A stretch of 64,000 nucleotides of DNA from Cellulomonas xiejunii (GCF_024508315.1 NZ_CP101987.1:682001-746000); one strand, 5' to 3'. Numbered from the stretch's first letter, positions 54,423 through 64,000 are shown. Notes: generated by a model from the sequence alone, not told the origin. Numbers and translations: made by a program.

Positions 54423-55643
54423 GTGGACTGGATCCTGGAGGCGGCGCCCCTGGTCGCAGGGCTGATCGGCGTGCTCGTCGGCGCCGTCGCGGTCGGTGCG
54501 TTCCGCTGGAGCGAGCGGGAGCAGCGCACGGTGCCGCCGCGGGCGGAGCCGGAGCTCGAGGACGGCCTGGTGCGCACGCTGGCGGTGCTGCGCTCGGCCG
54601 CGGTCGTCCTCGACGCGCAGGACCGCGTGGTGCGTGCCAGCCCGCCCGCGTACGCGCTCGGCGTCGTCCGCGACGGGCAGCTGGTGCACGCCTCGATGCG
54701 TGACATGGTCGTCGACGTCCGACGCGACGGCGTGATCCGCGACGAGGAGCTCGACGTGCCCCGGGGCCCCGTGGGCCCGTCGCGGCTGCTCCTGCAGGTG
54801 CGCGTCGCCCAGGTGACGCCGGACCACCTCCTGCTGCTCGCCGAGGACCTCACGCACGCACGACGGCTCGAGGCCGTCCGCCGCGACTTCGTCGTCAACG
54901 TGTCGCACGAGCTCAAGACCCCCGTGGGCGCGTTGTCACTGCTGGCGGAGACGGTCCAGGACGCGGCCGACGACCCGGAGGCCGTGCGGCGGTTCAGCGG
55001 GCGGATGCGTGCCGAGGCGTCCCGGCTCTCGGCGCTCGTCCACGAGATCATCGAGCTCTCCCGCCTGCAGGTCGCGGGCGCCCTGGACGACGCCGAGGAG
55101 GTCGTCGTCGACGACGTGGTCGCCGAGGCCGTCGACCGGGCGCGCACGGCCGCCGACGCCAAGGCGGTGCGCCTGGTGTCCGGCGGCGACCGTGGCATCG
55201 TCGTCATCGGGGACCGGAACCTGCTGGTCACCGCCGTGCGCAACCTGCTCGACAACGCGGTCGCGTACTCGCCCGACGGGACGCGGGTCAGCGTCGCCGT
55301 GCGGCGCCGGGGCGACCTGGTGGAGGTCGCCGTCGTCGACGAGGGCGTCGGCATCGCCGAGGCGGAGCAGGAGCGCGTCTTCGAGCGGTTCTACCGCGTG
55401 GACCCGGCGCGGTCGCGCGACACCGGCGGGACGGGCCTGGGCCTGTCGATCGTCAAGCACGTGGCGGGCGACCACGGCGGCGACGTGTCCGTGTGGTCGC
55501 AGCCGGGCCGCGGGTCCACGTTCACGCTGCGCCTGCCCGTCGCCGCGCCCGCCGCCGCCGACACCACCGGCACCCCCGCAGCCGCGGCCACGTCCACGCC
55601 CCGGCCCGGCCCCGCCACGACCCCCTCGAGGAGTACCACGTGA
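54423..55643 (+). CDS. senX3: Sensor histidine kinase SenX3-like
   Basis: About 406 aa. One N-terminal membrane helix (APLVAGLIGVLVGAVAVGAF), a PAS-like region (~residues 50-140), HisKA with VNVSHELKTPVGALSLLAE, then HATPase (NLLDNAVAYSPDG, VDEGVGIAEAEQERVFERFYRVD, GGTGLGLSIVKHV). The tail is Pro/Thr-rich. Senses phosphate state through PhoU/Pst and phosphorylates RegX3. Stop overlaps the regX3 start (GTGA). Confidence 0.93.
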   Translation: MDWILEAAPLVAGLIGVLVGAVAVGAFRWSEREQRTVPPRAEPELEDGLVRTLAVLRSAAVVLDAQDRVVRASPPAYALGVVRDGQLVHASMRDMVVDVRRDGVIRDEELDVPRGPVGPSRLLLQVRVAQVTPDHLLLLAEDLTHARRLEAVRRDFVVNVSHELKTPVGALSLLAETVQDAADDPEAVRRFSGRMRAEASRLSALVHEIIELSRLQVAGALDDAEEVVVDDVVAEAVDRARTAADAKAVRLVSGGDRGIVVIGDRNLLVTAVRNLLDNAVAYSPDGTRVSVAVRRRGDLVEVAVVDEGVGIAEAEQERVFERFYRVDPARSRDTGGTGLGLSIVKHVAGDHGGDVSVWSQPGRGSTFTLRLPVAAPAAADTTGTPAAAATSTPRPGPATTPSRSTT

Positions 55644-56344
55644 CCCGCATCCTTCTCGTCGAGGACGAGGAGTCCTACCGCGACCCGCTGTCCTACCAGC
55701 TCGGCCGCGAGGGCTACGACGTCGTGACCGCGGCGACCGGGCCCGAGGCGCTGGAGCAGTTCGCCGAGCACGGCGCGGACCTCGTCCTGCTCGACCTCAT
55801 GCTGCCGGGCCTGCCCGGCACGGAGGTGTGCCGGCGCCTGCGCCTGGAGTCCGACGTCCCGGTGATCATGCTGACCGCCAAGGACGACGAGATCGACAAG
55901 GTCGTGGGGCTCGAGCTCGGTGCGGACGACTACGTGACCAAGCCGTACTCGTCGCGCGAGCTCCTGGCGCGGATCCGGGCGGTCCTGCGCCGCCGCGACA
56001 CCGGCGCCCGCGCCGTGGGCGACGACGAGGACACGGTCCTGGAGGTCGACGGCGTCCGCATGGACGTCGACCGGCACACGGTGCACGTGCACGGCGAGCT
56101 GGTGCCGTTCCCGCTCAAGGAGTTCGAGCTGCTGGAGATGCTGCTGCGCAACCCGGACCGGGTGCTGACGCGCGGGCAGCTCATCGACCGCGTGTGGGGC
56201 TCCGACTACGTGGGGGACACCAAGACCCTGGACGTCCACGTCAAGCGCGTCCGCGCGAAGATCGAGAAGGACCCGTCCGCGCCGATGCTGCTGACGACGG
56301 TGCGGGGGCTCGGGTACAAGCTGTCCGGCGTCTCGCCGCAGTAG
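55640..56344 (+). CDS. regX3: Response regulator RegX3-like
   Basis: 234 aa OmpR/PhoB-family regulator. Receiver with phospho-Asp in DLVLLDLMLPGLPG, Lys in DDYVTKPYSS; C-terminal winged helix (FPLKEFELLEMLLRNPDRVLTRGQLIDRVWG...TLDVHVKRVRAKIE). It should bind the GTTCACC direct repeats before pstS and phoU. GAGGAG lies before GTG 55640. Confidence 0.95.
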   Translation: MTRILLVEDEESYRDPLSYQLGREGYDVVTAATGPEALEQFAEHGADLVLLDLMLPGLPGTEVCRRLRLESDVPVIMLTAKDDEIDKVVGLELGADDYVTKPYSSRELLARIRAVLRRRDTGARAVGDDEDTVLEVDGVRMDVDRHTVHVHGELVPFPLKEFELLEMLLRNPDRVLTRGQLIDRVWGSDYVGDTKTLDVHVKRVRAKIEKDPSAPMLLTTVRGLGYKLSGVSPQ

Positions 56345-56365
56345 CGCGCGAGACGGTCGACGAGC

Positions 56366-56420
56366 GTTCACCCGGGGTTCACCCGGAGCCGTCGGAGCGG
56401 TCACCTGCCCCACCTAGCGT
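56366..56420 (+). promoter_or_regulatory. PHO box and pstS promoter
   Basis: Direct 11-nt repeats GTTCACCCGGG (56366) and GTTCACCCGGA (56377); a diverged GGTCACCTGCC at 56399 stays in the same 11-nt register. TAGCGT at 56415-56420 is the probable -10. Matches the known actinobacterial PHO-box consensus GTTCACC. Confidence 0.8.
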
Positions 56421-56474
56421 CGGCGTCGGCCGCGCACCGACCGGTGTGCGCAGACGTTGACAGGACGGGACACA

Positions 56475-57596
56475 GTGAAGCTCACTCCCCACAGCCGTTT
56501 CGGTGCCGTCGCCCTCACCGGTGCGCTGGCGCTGACGCTCGCCGCGTGCAGCTCGGGCTCCTCGGCCGAGTCGGGCGCGACGGGTGCAGGTGACGGCTCC
56601 GCCGAGCTGAGCGGCTCGCTCGCCGGTGCCGGTGCGTCCTCCCAGGAGAAGGCCGTCGCCGGCTGGATCGCCGGGTTCAACGACACGTACCCCGACGTGG
56701 CGGTCAGCTACGACGCGGTCGGCTCGGGCGGCGGGCGCGAGCAGTTCCTCGCGGGTGCCGTGCAGTTCGCGGGTTCCGACGCGGCGCTGAAGGACGACGA
56801 GCTCGAGGCCGCGGTCGAGCGCTGCGAGGGTGGCGAGGCGCTCGAGCTGCCGCTGTACATCAGCCCGATCGCGGTCGTCTACAACCTCCCCGACGTCGAC
56901 GCGGAGCACCTGCAGCTCTCGGCGGCGACCATCGCGAAGATCTTCAACCGCGAGATCACGACGTGGGACGACCCGGCGATCGCCGCCGAGAACCCCGACG
57001 TCACGCTGCCGTCGACGGGCATCATCCCGGTGAACCGCTCCGACGAGTCGGGCACCACGGAGAACTTCACCGAGTACCTCGCGGCGGCGTCGGACGGCGC
57101 CTGGCCGCACGAGGCGTCGGGCGACTGGCCGCTGTCCGGCGGGCAGTCCGGCCAGGGCACGCAGGGCGTCATCGACACGGTCTCGGGCGCGGAGGGCGCG
57201 ATCGGCTACGCCGACGCGTCGCGCGCCGGTGACCTGGGCACGGTCGCGCTGAAGGTCGGCGACGAGTACGTGCCGTTCTCGGCCGAGGCGGCCGCGAAGG
57301 TCGTCGACGCCTCCCCGCGCGCCGAGGGTGCGACGGACAAGCGCCTGGTGGTCGAGCTGGACCGCACGACGACCGAGGCCGGCGCGTACCCGCTGGTCCT
57401 CATCTCGTACTCGATCGCGTGCTCCACGTACGCCGACGCGGCCGACGCGGACAACGTCAAGGCGTACCTCACGTACGTGGCGAGCCCCGCGGGCCAGGAC
57501 CGCGCCGCCGACCCGGGCGTCGCGGGCTCGGCACCCATCTCGGACGCCCTGCGCACCGAGGTCCAGGCGGCGATCGACTCGATCGCGGCGGCCTGA
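56475..57596 (+). CDS. pstS: Phosphate ABC transporter substrate-binding lipoprotein
   Basis: 373 aa. Signal peptide with lipobox LAAC (Cys25), so a lipid-anchored surface protein. Phosphate-binding fold: GAGASSQEKAVAGWI, YDAVGSGGGREQFLAGAVQFAGSDA, VNRSDESGTTENFTEYL, GVIDTVSGAEGAIGYAD. GTG start after a GGA-rich site. First gene of pstSCAB. Confidence 0.96.
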   Translation: MKLTPHSRFGAVALTGALALTLAACSSGSSAESGATGAGDGSAELSGSLAGAGASSQEKAVAGWIAGFNDTYPDVAVSYDAVGSGGGREQFLAGAVQFAGSDAALKDDELEAAVERCEGGEALELPLYISPIAVVYNLPDVDAEHLQLSAATIAKIFNREITTWDDPAIAAENPDVTLPSTGIIPVNRSDESGTTENFTEYLAAASDGAWPHEASGDWPLSGGQSGQGTQGVIDTVSGAEGAIGYADASRAGDLGTVALKVGDEYVPFSAEAAAKVVDASPRAEGATDKRLVVELDRTTTEAGAYPLVLISYSIACSTYADAADADNVKAYLTYVASPAGQDRAADPGVAGSAPISDALRTEVQAAIDSIAAA

Positions 57597-57700
57597 CGAC
57601 CTCACGACCGCACCACGCCGGGCCGTCCCGGGACGGGCACGACGCCCACCCCGGGACGGCTCGCGCGGCGCTCCCACCCTCCCCGACCGACGGAGCAGCA

Positions 57701-58714
57701 GTGGCTGTCACCACCACCCCACCCCCGCGAGGCGCCGCCCCGCGTCCCTCGTCCGACGCCGGCGACACCGCCGCCGCCGCCGCGCGCGCGGCCTCCACCG
57801 GGCGGCTGGCCGGCCGGGTGTTCGGTGCCCTGTCGACCGGCGCCGGCCTGCTCATCCTCGTGACGCTCGCCGCGGTCGCGGTCTTCCTCGTGCTGCGCGC
57901 CTGGCCGGCGCTCACCGCGTCCCGCGAGGAGCTCGAGGCCATCTCGTGGTTCAACGGCGGCTCGGTCGCCGAGTACGTCGGGCCGCTGATCTTCGGGACG
58001 CTCCTCGCGTCCGTCCTCGCGTTGCTGCTCGCGGTGCCCGTGTCGATCGGCATCGCGCTGTTCATCTCGCACTACGCGCCGCGCCGTCTCGCGCAGGGCC
58101 TGGGCTACCTCATCGACCTGCTCGCGGCCATCCCGTCGGTCGTGTACGGCCTGTGGGGCGCGCTGTGGCTCATCGGGCGGCTGGACCCGGTCTTCGCGTG
58201 GCTGTCGTCGAACCTCGGCTTCGTCCCGTTGTTCGCGGACTACCAGGCGCCGGCCAAGAACATCATGTCGGCGTCGGTGGTGCTGGCGGTGATGATCCTG
58301 CCGATCATCACCGCCGTCTCGCGCGAGGTGTTCCTGCAGACTCCGCGGCTGCACGAGGAGGCGTCGCTCGCGCTCGGCGCGACCCGCTGGGAGATGGTCC
58401 GCCAGGCCGTCCTGCCCTTCGGCCGCTCGGGCGTCATCAGCGCCTCGATGCTGGGCCTGGGGCGCGCGCTGGGGGAGACGATGGCCGTGCTCATGGTCAT
58501 CTCGCCCGGGTTCCTGTTCTCCTTCTTCCTGCTCAAGCCGGGTCAGCAGCAGACCATCGCGGCGAACATCGCCTCGAAGTTCCCCGAGGCGAGCGGCCTG
58601 AGCGTCAGCGCGCTGATCGCCACGGGCCTGGCGCTGTTCGTCATCACGTTCGTGGTCAACTTCGCCGCGCGCTGGGTCATCGCACGCCGCGCCGAGTTCT
58701 CGGGAGCCAACTGA
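57701..58714 (+). CDS. pstC: Phosphate ABC transporter permease PstC
   Basis: 337 aa, about six membrane helices with the EAA loop region EEASLALGATRWEMVRQAVLPFGRSGV. GTG start with GGAG upstream. Its stop overlaps pstA by 1 nt (TGATG). The ~25 N-terminal residues are Ala/Pro-rich and cytosolic. Confidence 0.95.
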   Translation: MAVTTTPPPRGAAPRPSSDAGDTAAAAARAASTGRLAGRVFGALSTGAGLLILVTLAAVAVFLVLRAWPALTASREELEAISWFNGGSVAEYVGPLIFGTLLASVLALLLAVPVSIGIALFISHYAPRRLAQGLGYLIDLLAAIPSVVYGLWGALWLIGRLDPVFAWLSSNLGFVPLFADYQAPAKNIMSASVVLAVMILPIITAVSREVFLQTPRLHEEASLALGATRWEMVRQAVLPFGRSGVISASMLGLGRALGETMAVLMVISPGFLFSFFLLKPGQQQTIAANIASKFPEASGLSVSALIATGLALFVITFVVNFAARWVIARRAEFSGAN

Positions 58715-59781
58715 TGACCGCTGACGCCACCACCGCTCCCGCGCCCGCGGTGCTGCTGACCGACGCGTACCGTCGCCTGCCGTCGTGGAGCCCGTGGGCG
58801 TTCGCGGGCGGTTCCCTGGCCGCCGCGCTGCTCGTGCTGCTCGCCCTCGGGGCGGCCTCGACGGCGGGCGTCGTCGTCCTGGGCGCCGTGCTCTTCGTGC
58901 TGTCGTCGAGCATCACCTCGCGCGTCGTCGAGGGGCCGCGGCGAGCCGCCGACCGCCTGGCGACGACCCTGGTGACCGGAGCGTTCCTGCTGGCCCTGGT
59001 GCCGCTCGTGTCGCTCGTCCTGCTCGTCGTCACGCGTGGCGGGGCGTCGTTCGGGTGGGGCTTCCTGACGACGAACATGGTCGGCGTCTTCGGGGAGATG
59101 ACGTCGGGCGGCATCGCGCACGCGCTCGTCGGGACGCTCCTGGTCACGTTCGCCGCGGCCGCCATCTCCGTGCCGGTCGGCCTGCTCACGGCCATCTACC
59201 TCGTCGAGTACGGCCGCGGTCCGCTGGCGCGGGGCATCACGCTGCTCGTCGACGTGATGACCGGCATCCCGTCGATCGTCGCCGGCCTGTTCGCGTTCGC
59301 GCTGTTCACGCTGATCATGGGCCCCGCGTACCGCGCGGGGATCATGGGCGCCGTCGCGCTGGCGCTGCTCATGACGCCCGTCGTCATCCGGTCGGTCGAG
59401 GAGATGCTGCGGCTCGTGCCCAACGAGCTGCGCGAGGCGTCGTACGCGCTGGGTGTGCCGAAGTGGCTGACGATCGTCAAGGTCGTGCTCCGAACCTCGG
59501 CCGCCGGCATCGTCACGGGCGTCATGCTCGCGGTCGCGCGCGTCATCGGCGAGACGGCGCCCCTGCTGCTCACGGTCGGCCTGGTCGCGCAGACCAACAC
59601 CGACCTCTTCGACGGGCGCATGGCGACGCTGCCCGTGTTCGCGTACCGCCAGTACGAGCAGGGCGGCACCGGCATCGACCGGGCCTGGGCCGCCGCGCTC
59701 ACGCTCATCCTGCTCGTCATGCTCCTCAACCTCGTGGCCCGGCTCGTCAGCCGCTGGTTCGCCCCGAAGGGCGCCCGCTGA
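58714..59781 (+). CDS. pstA: Phosphate ABC transporter permease PstA
   Basis: 355 aa. An extended N-terminus with extra hydrophobic segments precedes the usual six-helix permease ([70 protein letters not shown]). Forms the channel with PstC. Confidence 0.95.
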   Translation: MTADATTAPAPAVLLTDAYRRLPSWSPWAFAGGSLAAALLVLLALGAASTAGVVVLGAVLFVLSSSITSRVVEGPRRAADRLATTLVTGAFLLALVPLVSLVLLVVTRGGASFGWGFLTTNMVGVFGEMTSGGIAHALVGTLLVTFAAAAISVPVGLLTAIYLVEYGRGPLARGITLLVDVMTGIPSIVAGLFAFALFTLIMGPAYRAGIMGAVALALLMTPVVIRSVEEMLRLVPNELREASYALGVPKWLTIVKVVLRTSAAGIVTGVMLAVARVIGETAPLLLTVGLVAQTNTDLFDGRMATLPVFAYRQYEQGGTGIDRAWAAALTLILLVMLLNLVARLVSRWFAPKGAR

Positions 59782-59813
59782 CGCGGGCCGCACCGACCCC
59801 AGGAAGGACCCCC

Positions 59814-60593
59814 ATGTCCAATCGGATCGACGTCTCGGACCTCGACGTCTACTACGGCGACTTCCTCGCCGTGCAGGGCGTCAACATGACCATCGAGGCG
59901 CGGCAGGCCACCGCGCTCATCGGCCCCTCGGGCTGTGGCAAGTCGACGTTCCTGCGCACGCTCAACCGCATGCACGAGGTCATCCCGGGTGCGCGCGTGC
60001 AGGGCAAGGCGCTCATGGACGGTCAGGACCTCTACGGCGCGGACGTCGACCCCGTGACGGTCCGGCGTCTGGTGGGCATGGTGTTCCAGCGGCCCAACCC
60101 CTTCCCGACGATGTCGATCGCGGACAACGTGCTCGCGGGCGTGCGCCTCAACAACCGGCGCATGTCGAAGGGCGACCAGCAGGACCTCGTCGAGCAGTCG
60201 CTGCGCGGCGCGAACCTGTGGAACGAGGTCAAGGACCGCCTCGCGCGGCCGGGCTCGAGCCTCTCCGGCGGGCAGCAGCAGCGGCTGTGCATCGCGCGCG
60301 CGATCGCGGTGAAGCCGCAGGTCCTGCTCATGGACGAGCCGTGCTCGGCGCTCGACCCGATCTCGACGCTCGCGATCGAGGACCTCATCGCCGAGCTCAA
60401 GAGCGAGTACACGATCGTGATCGTCACGCACAACATGCAGCAGGCCGCGCGGGTGTCGGACCGCACCGGGTTCTTCAACATCGCGGGGACGGGCAAGCCC
60501 GGCCGGCTCATCGAGATGGACGACACCTCGACGATGTTCTCCTCGCCGCGCGAGCAGGCCACGGAGGACTACATCTCGGGTCGCTTCGGCTGA
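59814..60593 (+). CDS. pstB: Phosphate ABC transporter ATPase
   Basis: 259 aa. Walker [11 protein letters not shown]-loop [11 protein letters not shown], signature LSGGQQQRL, Walker [14 protein letters not shown], switch His in [16 protein letters not shown] before ATG. Last gene of the transporter operon; no phoU follows, as it lies divergently upstream. Confidence 0.97.
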   Translation: MSNRIDVSDLDVYYGDFLAVQGVNMTIEARQATALIGPSGCGKSTFLRTLNRMHEVIPGARVQGKALMDGQDLYGADVDPVTVRRLVGMVFQRPNPFPTMSIADNVLAGVRLNNRRMSKGDQQDLVEQSLRGANLWNEVKDRLARPGSSLSGGQQQRLCIARAIAVKPQVLLMDEPCSALDPISTLAIEDLIAELKSEYTIVIVTHNMQQAARVSDRTGFFNIAGTGKPGRLIEMDDTSTMFSSPREQATEDYISGRFG

Positions 60594-60618
60594 CGCGCCG
60601 TCGCGGCGGGCGGGCGTG

Positions 60619-61200
60619 CTACTCGCCCTGCTCCTGCTCCTGCTGCTGCGGCTCGGAGGCGTCCTGGGTGGAGTCGTCGGTCGGCGTCGCGCCCGGCGTC
60701 GCGATCGCCTCCAGGACTGCCGCGTACTCCGGCAGCGCGCCGTCGAGCACGGGGATGCGGACCTCGACGGTGCCGCCGCTGGACGTCGTGACGGTGAGCC
60801 GGGTCATCCCGCCGGGGGCCGTGTCGACCGCGGCCAGCGGGACGTCCAGCGTCGTGTAGCGCGGCGGGGCGTCGCTGACGCCCAGCAGCACCGTGCCGCC
60901 GGCCCCGACGCTGACGCGCACGGGCTCCGCGTCGCCGATGGCCAGGGTCACGTCCTCGTCGTCGGACGAGTCGTTGGCCAGCGCACCGGTGAGGACGCCC
61001 GGTGCGCCCTTCTCGGCGGTGACGACCAGCATGTTCAGGGCGCGGACGGCGCCCACGGTGGTGCCGGCGCCGTCGGAGGCCTCGTAGTCCCAGCTCGTCG
61101 TGATCGGGTTGGTCGCCGAGCAGCCGGTCAGGGCGAGGGCGGCGGCGGCGACCAGGCCGGCGACGGCGGCCCGGGCGGGGCGGGGGCGGAGGCGGGTCAC
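60619..61200 (-). CDS. Putative lipoprotein of unknown function
   Basis: 193 aa. Signal peptide with lipobox ALTGCSA, then a beta-rich domain (VRALNMLVVTAEKGAPGVLTGALANDSSDDEDVTLAIGD..., VRIPVLDGALPEYAAV) resembling copper-chaperone/DUF461-like immunoglobulin folds but without clear Met/His ligands. The C-terminal tail is Gln/Glu-rich. GTG 61200 with GGAG upstream was preferred over a longer in-frame start that would bury the signal peptide. Convergent with pstB, divergent from carD. Confidence 0.65.
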   Translation of the reverse strand: MTRLRPRPARAAVAGLVAAAALALTGCSATNPITTSWDYEASDGAGTTVGAVRALNMLVVTAEKGAPGVLTGALANDSSDDEDVTLAIGDAEPVRVSVGAGGTVLLGVSDAPPRYTTLDVPLAAVDTAPGGMTRLTVTTSSGGTVEVRIPVLDGALPEYAAVLEAIATPGATPTDDSTQDASEPQQQEQEQGE

Positions 61201-61464
61201 GAGGGCTCCTGCTGGTCTCGCGCGCGGAGGCGGCGGGTGCGGGTGGGCGGGCTTCCCGGGTCCGGGCCGACGGCGGCTTCCGGACACAGGCAGGTCGCGA
61301 CCACCCTACCGTCCGGGGCGCCCACGACGCGGGCGTGACCGTGCTCCCGCGGGTCGGCGAGCCGGCTCGACCCGGCGCTGACCAGCGCGGACACGGTCTG
61401 ACCCCCGGAATCTGCACGAAGCGGGCGTGATACCATACACGTCTGCGAAAGGGGACACCGACAG

Positions 61465-61947
61465 ATGACTTTCACTGTTGGGGAGACCGTCGTCTACCCG
61501 CACCACGGTGCAGCCAAGATCGAAGAGATCAAGAGCCGGACCATCCGGGGCGAGGAGAAGCTCTACCTCAAGCTGAAGGTCGCGCACGGCGACCTGACGA
61601 TCGAGGTTCCGGCGGAGAATGTCGATCTCGTGGGTGTCCGCGACGTCGTGGGCCAGGAAGGGCTCGACCGCGTGTTCGAGGTGCTGCGCGCCCCGTACAC
61701 GGAGGAGCCGACCAACTGGTCGCGACGCTACAAGGCCAACCTCGAGAAGCTGCAGTCCGGCGACGTCATCAAGGTGGCGGAGGTCGTGCGTGACCTCTCG
61801 CGTCGTGACGCCGACCGCGGTCTGTCCGCCGGCGAGAAGCGCATGCTCGCCAAGGCCCGCCAGATCCTCGTCTCGGAGCTCGCGCTCGCCGAGAAGACCG
61901 AGGAGGACAAGGCCGAGGCCATCCTCGACGAGGTCCTCGCGTCCTGA
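61465..61947 (+). CDS. carD: CarD-family RNA-polymerase-binding regulator
   Basis: 160 aa. The N-terminal RNAP-interacting Tudor-like domain ([20 protein letters not shown]...[18 protein letters not shown]) and C-terminal helical DNA-binding domain with the fork-wedging Trp ([18 protein letters not shown]). Stabilises open complexes at rRNA and other promoters in mycobacteria. Upstream TGATACCAT resembles an extended -10. The carD-ispD-ispF order is typical of actinobacteria. Confidence 0.96.
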   Translation: MTFTVGETVVYPHHGAAKIEEIKSRTIRGEEKLYLKLKVAHGDLTIEVPAENVDLVGVRDVVGQEGLDRVFEVLRAPYTEEPTNWSRRYKANLEKLQSGDVIKVAEVVRDLSRRDADRGLSAGEKRMLAKARQILVSELALAEKTEEDKAEAILDEVLAS

Positions 61948-61958
61948 TCCGCACGCGA

Positions 61959-61985
61959 CGGTCCGGGTGCAGCGCGCCCGGACCG
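61959..61985 (+). terminator. Hairpin between carD and ispD
   Basis: CGGTCCGGG / CCCGGACCG, 9 bp, 9-nt loop. Confidence 0.6.
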
Positions 61986-62035
61986 TCTGCTGTGTCGGGG
62001 GAGCTTCCGGGAGTCGCACGGTGCACGATGCGCAC

Positions 62036-62779
62036 ATGACGATCGCCGCAGTCCTCACCGCCGCCGGGAGCGGGTCGCGCCTCGGGCTCGACCTGCCCAA
62101 GGCGGTCGTGCCCGTCGCGGGGGAGCCGCTGGTCGTGCACGCGGCGCGCGCGCTGCTGGCTGCCCGCGCGGCCGACGGGTCGGCCGTCAGCCAGCTGGTC
62201 GTCACCGCGCCCGCGGCCCACCTCGACGAGGTGGCCGCGCTCGTCGGCGGCGTCGTCGACGCGGCGGCGTCGGACGTGCGGCTGGACGTCGTCGGCGGTG
62301 GACGTACCCGCCAGGAGTCCGTCGCCGTCGGCCTCGCCGAGCTGGTCGACGAGGTCGACGTCGTCCTCGTGCACGACGCCGCACGCCCCTTCGTCCCGCC
62401 CGAGCTCGTGGCGCGCGTGGTGGACGCCGTGCGTGCGGGCCATCCCGCGGTCGTGCCGGGACTCCCCGTCGTCGACACCGTCAAGCGAGTCGGCCACGGG
62501 GACGCCACCGGACGGCCCGTCCGGGAGACGGTGCCGCGCGCCGACCTCGTCGCGGTCCAGACGCCCCAGGGCTTCGCCAGGGACGTCCTCGAGCGGGCGC
62601 ACGCGGTCGGGTCGGGGCTCGGCTCGCACGAGGCGACGGCGGCGTCCGACGACGCCGGGCTCGTCGAGGCGGCGGGAGTGCCGGTCTGGGTGGTGCCCGG
62701 CGACGAGCGGGCGGCCAAGGTGACGACGGCCCGCGACCTGCTCGTCGCCCACGCCCTGACGACGGGAGCCCTCGCGTGA
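62036..62779 (+). CDS. ispD: 2-C-methyl-D-erythritol 4-phosphate cytidylyltransferase
   Basis: 247 aa MEP-pathway enzyme. [29 protein letters not shown] is the nucleotide-binding signature; [34 protein letters not shown] and [11 protein letters not shown] follow. ATG 62036 lies 6 nt behind CACGAT, a weak leaderless-type box. Stop overlaps ispF by 4 nt. Confidence 0.95.
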   Translation: MTIAAVLTAAGSGSRLGLDLPKAVVPVAGEPLVVHAARALLAARAADGSAVSQLVVTAPAAHLDEVAALVGGVVDAAASDVRLDVVGGGRTRQESVAVGLAELVDEVDVVLVHDAARPFVPPELVARVVDAVRAGHPAVVPGLPVVDTVKRVGHGDATGRPVRETVPRADLVAVQTPQGFARDVLERAHAVGSGLGSHEATAASDDAGLVEAAGVPVWVVPGDERAAKVTTARDLLVAHALTTGALA

Positions 62780-63264
62780 ACCTGCGGACCGGCATCGGCA
62801 TCGACGTGCACGCCTACGACCCCGATCCCGCGCCCGACGCCGTGCTGCACCTGGCGGGACTGGCGTGGCCCGGGGAGCGCCCGCTGGCGGGCCACTCCGA
62901 CGCGGACGTCGCCGCGCACGCCGCAGCCGACGCCCTGCTGTCGGCAGCGGGCCTGGGCGACCTGGGTCAGCAGTTCGGCACCGCCGACCCCCGCTGGGCG
63001 GGTGCGTCCGGTGCTGCGCTGCTCGCCGAGGCCGCGCGGCGGGTCCGGGCGGCGGGCTTCACGATCGGCAACGTCGCGGTGCAGGTCGTGGGCAACCGCC
63101 CCAAGCTGGGCCCGCGCCGCATCGAGGCGCAGGCCGTGATGTCCATGGCGTGCGGTGCGCCCGTCACGGTCAGTGCGACGACGACCGACGGCCTGGGCCT
63201 GACCGGTCGCGGTGAGGGCGTCGCCGCCATCGCGACCGCGCTGATCACGCTCGACCCCGTCTGA
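62776..63264 (+). CDS. ispF: 2-C-methyl-D-erythritol 2,4-cyclodiphosphate synthase
   Basis: 162 aa trimeric zinc enzyme. [10 protein letters not shown] (metal Asp/His), [33 protein letters not shown] and [21 protein letters not shown] 62776 overlaps the ispD stop. A short TGAGCC/GGCTCA hairpin overlaps the stop codon. Confidence 0.96.
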   Translation: MNLRTGIGIDVHAYDPDPAPDAVLHLAGLAWPGERPLAGHSDADVAAHAAADALLSAAGLGDLGQQFGTADPRWAGASGAALLAEAARRVRAAGFTIGNVAVQVVGNRPKLGPRRIEAQAVMSMACGAPVTVSATTTDGLGLTGRGEGVAAIATALITLDPV

Positions 63265-63519
63265 GCCGCCCGCCGGCTCAGGTGGCGCTCGGCGCCGCAG
63301 CGGGTGTCGTCGTCGGACTCGTGGGACGTGGTGCCCGGGGTCCCGAGCCACCGCTTCGCGGGGCGGTTGAGCGCCGCGAGCGCTCCGGGACGCACGTGTC
63401 ACGATGTGGGCAGCGCGCCACCCGGGCGGGTGAACTGTCGGAACTGTTGCCGAAAGTCACACGGTCGCGGACCTCGCGAGCGTCGCGATCCGGACGAATC
63501 GCCGGTACCGTCCCTCAAC
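63265..63519. other. Intergenic region without recognisable gene
   Basis: Open frames here are low-complexity and show no family features. A TACCGT at 63506-63511 is the likely -10 of the following small ORF. Confidence 0.5.
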
Positions 63520-63798
63520 GTGACTGGACCACCCGCCGACAGCGAGCGCGCTCCCACGCGCGACGCCGCCGCGCCTGCGACGGGCCCGTCAGGCCTGCCC
63601 CAGCGCGCGAGAACCCTGCCCGTCCGGCCTCGCAACCGGGTGGCGCTGGAGACGCTGGAGGCCACGTTCGCCGGGCTGCAGCAGGTCGACGAGAGCGCTC
63701 GCCCCACGGCGCCGCTCGCCCCGCCGCCCGAGCTGTGGCCGCCCGTGACCGGTAGTCACCCGCGCGTCACGGGGAGCCAGCCGCACGTCGGTCGGTGA
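63520..63798 (+). CDS. Small hypothetical protein
   Basis: 92 aa from GTG 63520, 8 nt behind TACCGT. Pro/Arg-rich with one helical stretch (VALETLEATFAGLQQVDE); no family recognised. The last 32 nt overlap the convergent dehydrogenase gene. Could be a genuine small protein; moderate doubt. Confidence 0.4.
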   Translation: MTGPPADSERAPTRDAAAPATGPSGLPQRARTLPVRPRNRVALETLEATFAGLQQVDESARPTAPLAPPPELWPPVTGSHPRVTGSQPHVGR

Positions 63799-64000
63799 CC
63801 AGCACCAGCTTGCCCCCGGCGTGGCCGTCGCGGCTGCGCCGGTGCGCCGCAGCGGCCTCCTCCAGCGGGTAGGTGCCGGTGACCAGCACGTCCATCGAGC
63901 CGTCGGCCGCGAGGGCCGTGAGCTGGCTGCGTGCTGCGTCCCGGATGTCGTCCCCCGGGTCGGCACCCGGTCCGTGGCCCAGGCCGAGGATCCCCAGACC
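63767..64000 (-). CDS. C-terminus of a zinc-binding dehydrogenase / quinone oxidoreductase (5' end outside window)
   Basis: The last 77 residues are visible (ending LEEAAAAHRRSRDGHAGGKLVLVTDRRAAGSP). The pattern 'YPLEEAAAAHR...GHAGGKLVLV' is the standard end of medium-chain NADPH:quinone reductases. The rest lies past the right edge. Confidence 0.8.
   Translation of the reverse strand, partial: GLGILGLGHGPGADPGDDIRDAARSQLTALAADGSMDVLVTGTYPLEEAAAAHRRSRDGHAGGKLVLVTDRRAAGSP

Overview
The window is very GC-rich, with genes packed on both strands and frequent GTG starts. It reads as chromosome of a Cellulomonas-like actinobacterium. The evidence is a mycothiol glycosyltransferase (mshA), Lsr2, CarD, SenX3/RegX3, a folate/pantothenate operon behind ftsH, and large modular secreted xylanases beside a xylose catabolism locus. 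I see no tRNA, rRNA, CRISPR array, prophage or insertion sequence.

Layout. 0-9.5 kb: the 3' part of an FAD/Fe-S oxidoreductase, a RAMA-domain protein, then a minus-strand block (alpha/beta hydrolase, quinone-oxidoreductase-like enzyme, DinB/maleylpyruvate-isomerase-like protein, metX, metY). metY is preceded by a 7-codon leaderless upstream ORF containing Cys. 9.8-17.3 kb: NlpC/P60 hydrolase, PHP phosphatase, ppa facing a PBP4-type carboxypeptidase, a zinc metalloprotease, tilS and hpt. 17.4-27.8 kb: ftsH-folE-folP-folB/K-DUF3180-two PH-domain proteins-DUF2520-panC-panD, mostly with 4-nt stop/start overlaps. 27.8-43.6 kb: nadB and nadC are separated by about 10.8 kb holding two giant paralogous CE4-GH10 xylanases and the 5'/3' fossil of a third; then lysS, a micro-membrane protein and lsr2. 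43.7-49.3 kb: xylB-xylA on the minus strand, divergent from a ROK repressor, then a lactonase. 49.4-53.5 kb: a TetR regulator with twin operators facing a DUF2867 gene, a PPOX-fold protein, mshA and gpmA. 53.6-60.6 kb: phosphate regulon (phoU, senX3-regX3, pstSCAB) with PHO-box repeats. 60.6-64 kb: a lipoprotein, carD-ispD-ispF, a small ORF and the 3' end of a dehydrogenase.

The genes connect in three ways. The xylanases plus XylA/XylB form a path from acetylated xylan to xylulose 5-phosphate. The SenX3-RegX3/Pst block is a self-contained phosphate response. The metY leader suggests cysteine-responsive control of methionine synthesis. Many transcription units begin with a TANNNT -10 box followed by about 6 nt and then the start codon, the signature of leaderless mRNAs. 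I used it to place several starts.

Two intergenic repeat families were found: a 19-nt unit ending GCAATCCAGTC, and CCGCCGAA/TTCGGCGG hairpins with 7-nt loops. They occur at unrelated places and are not explained by any gene.
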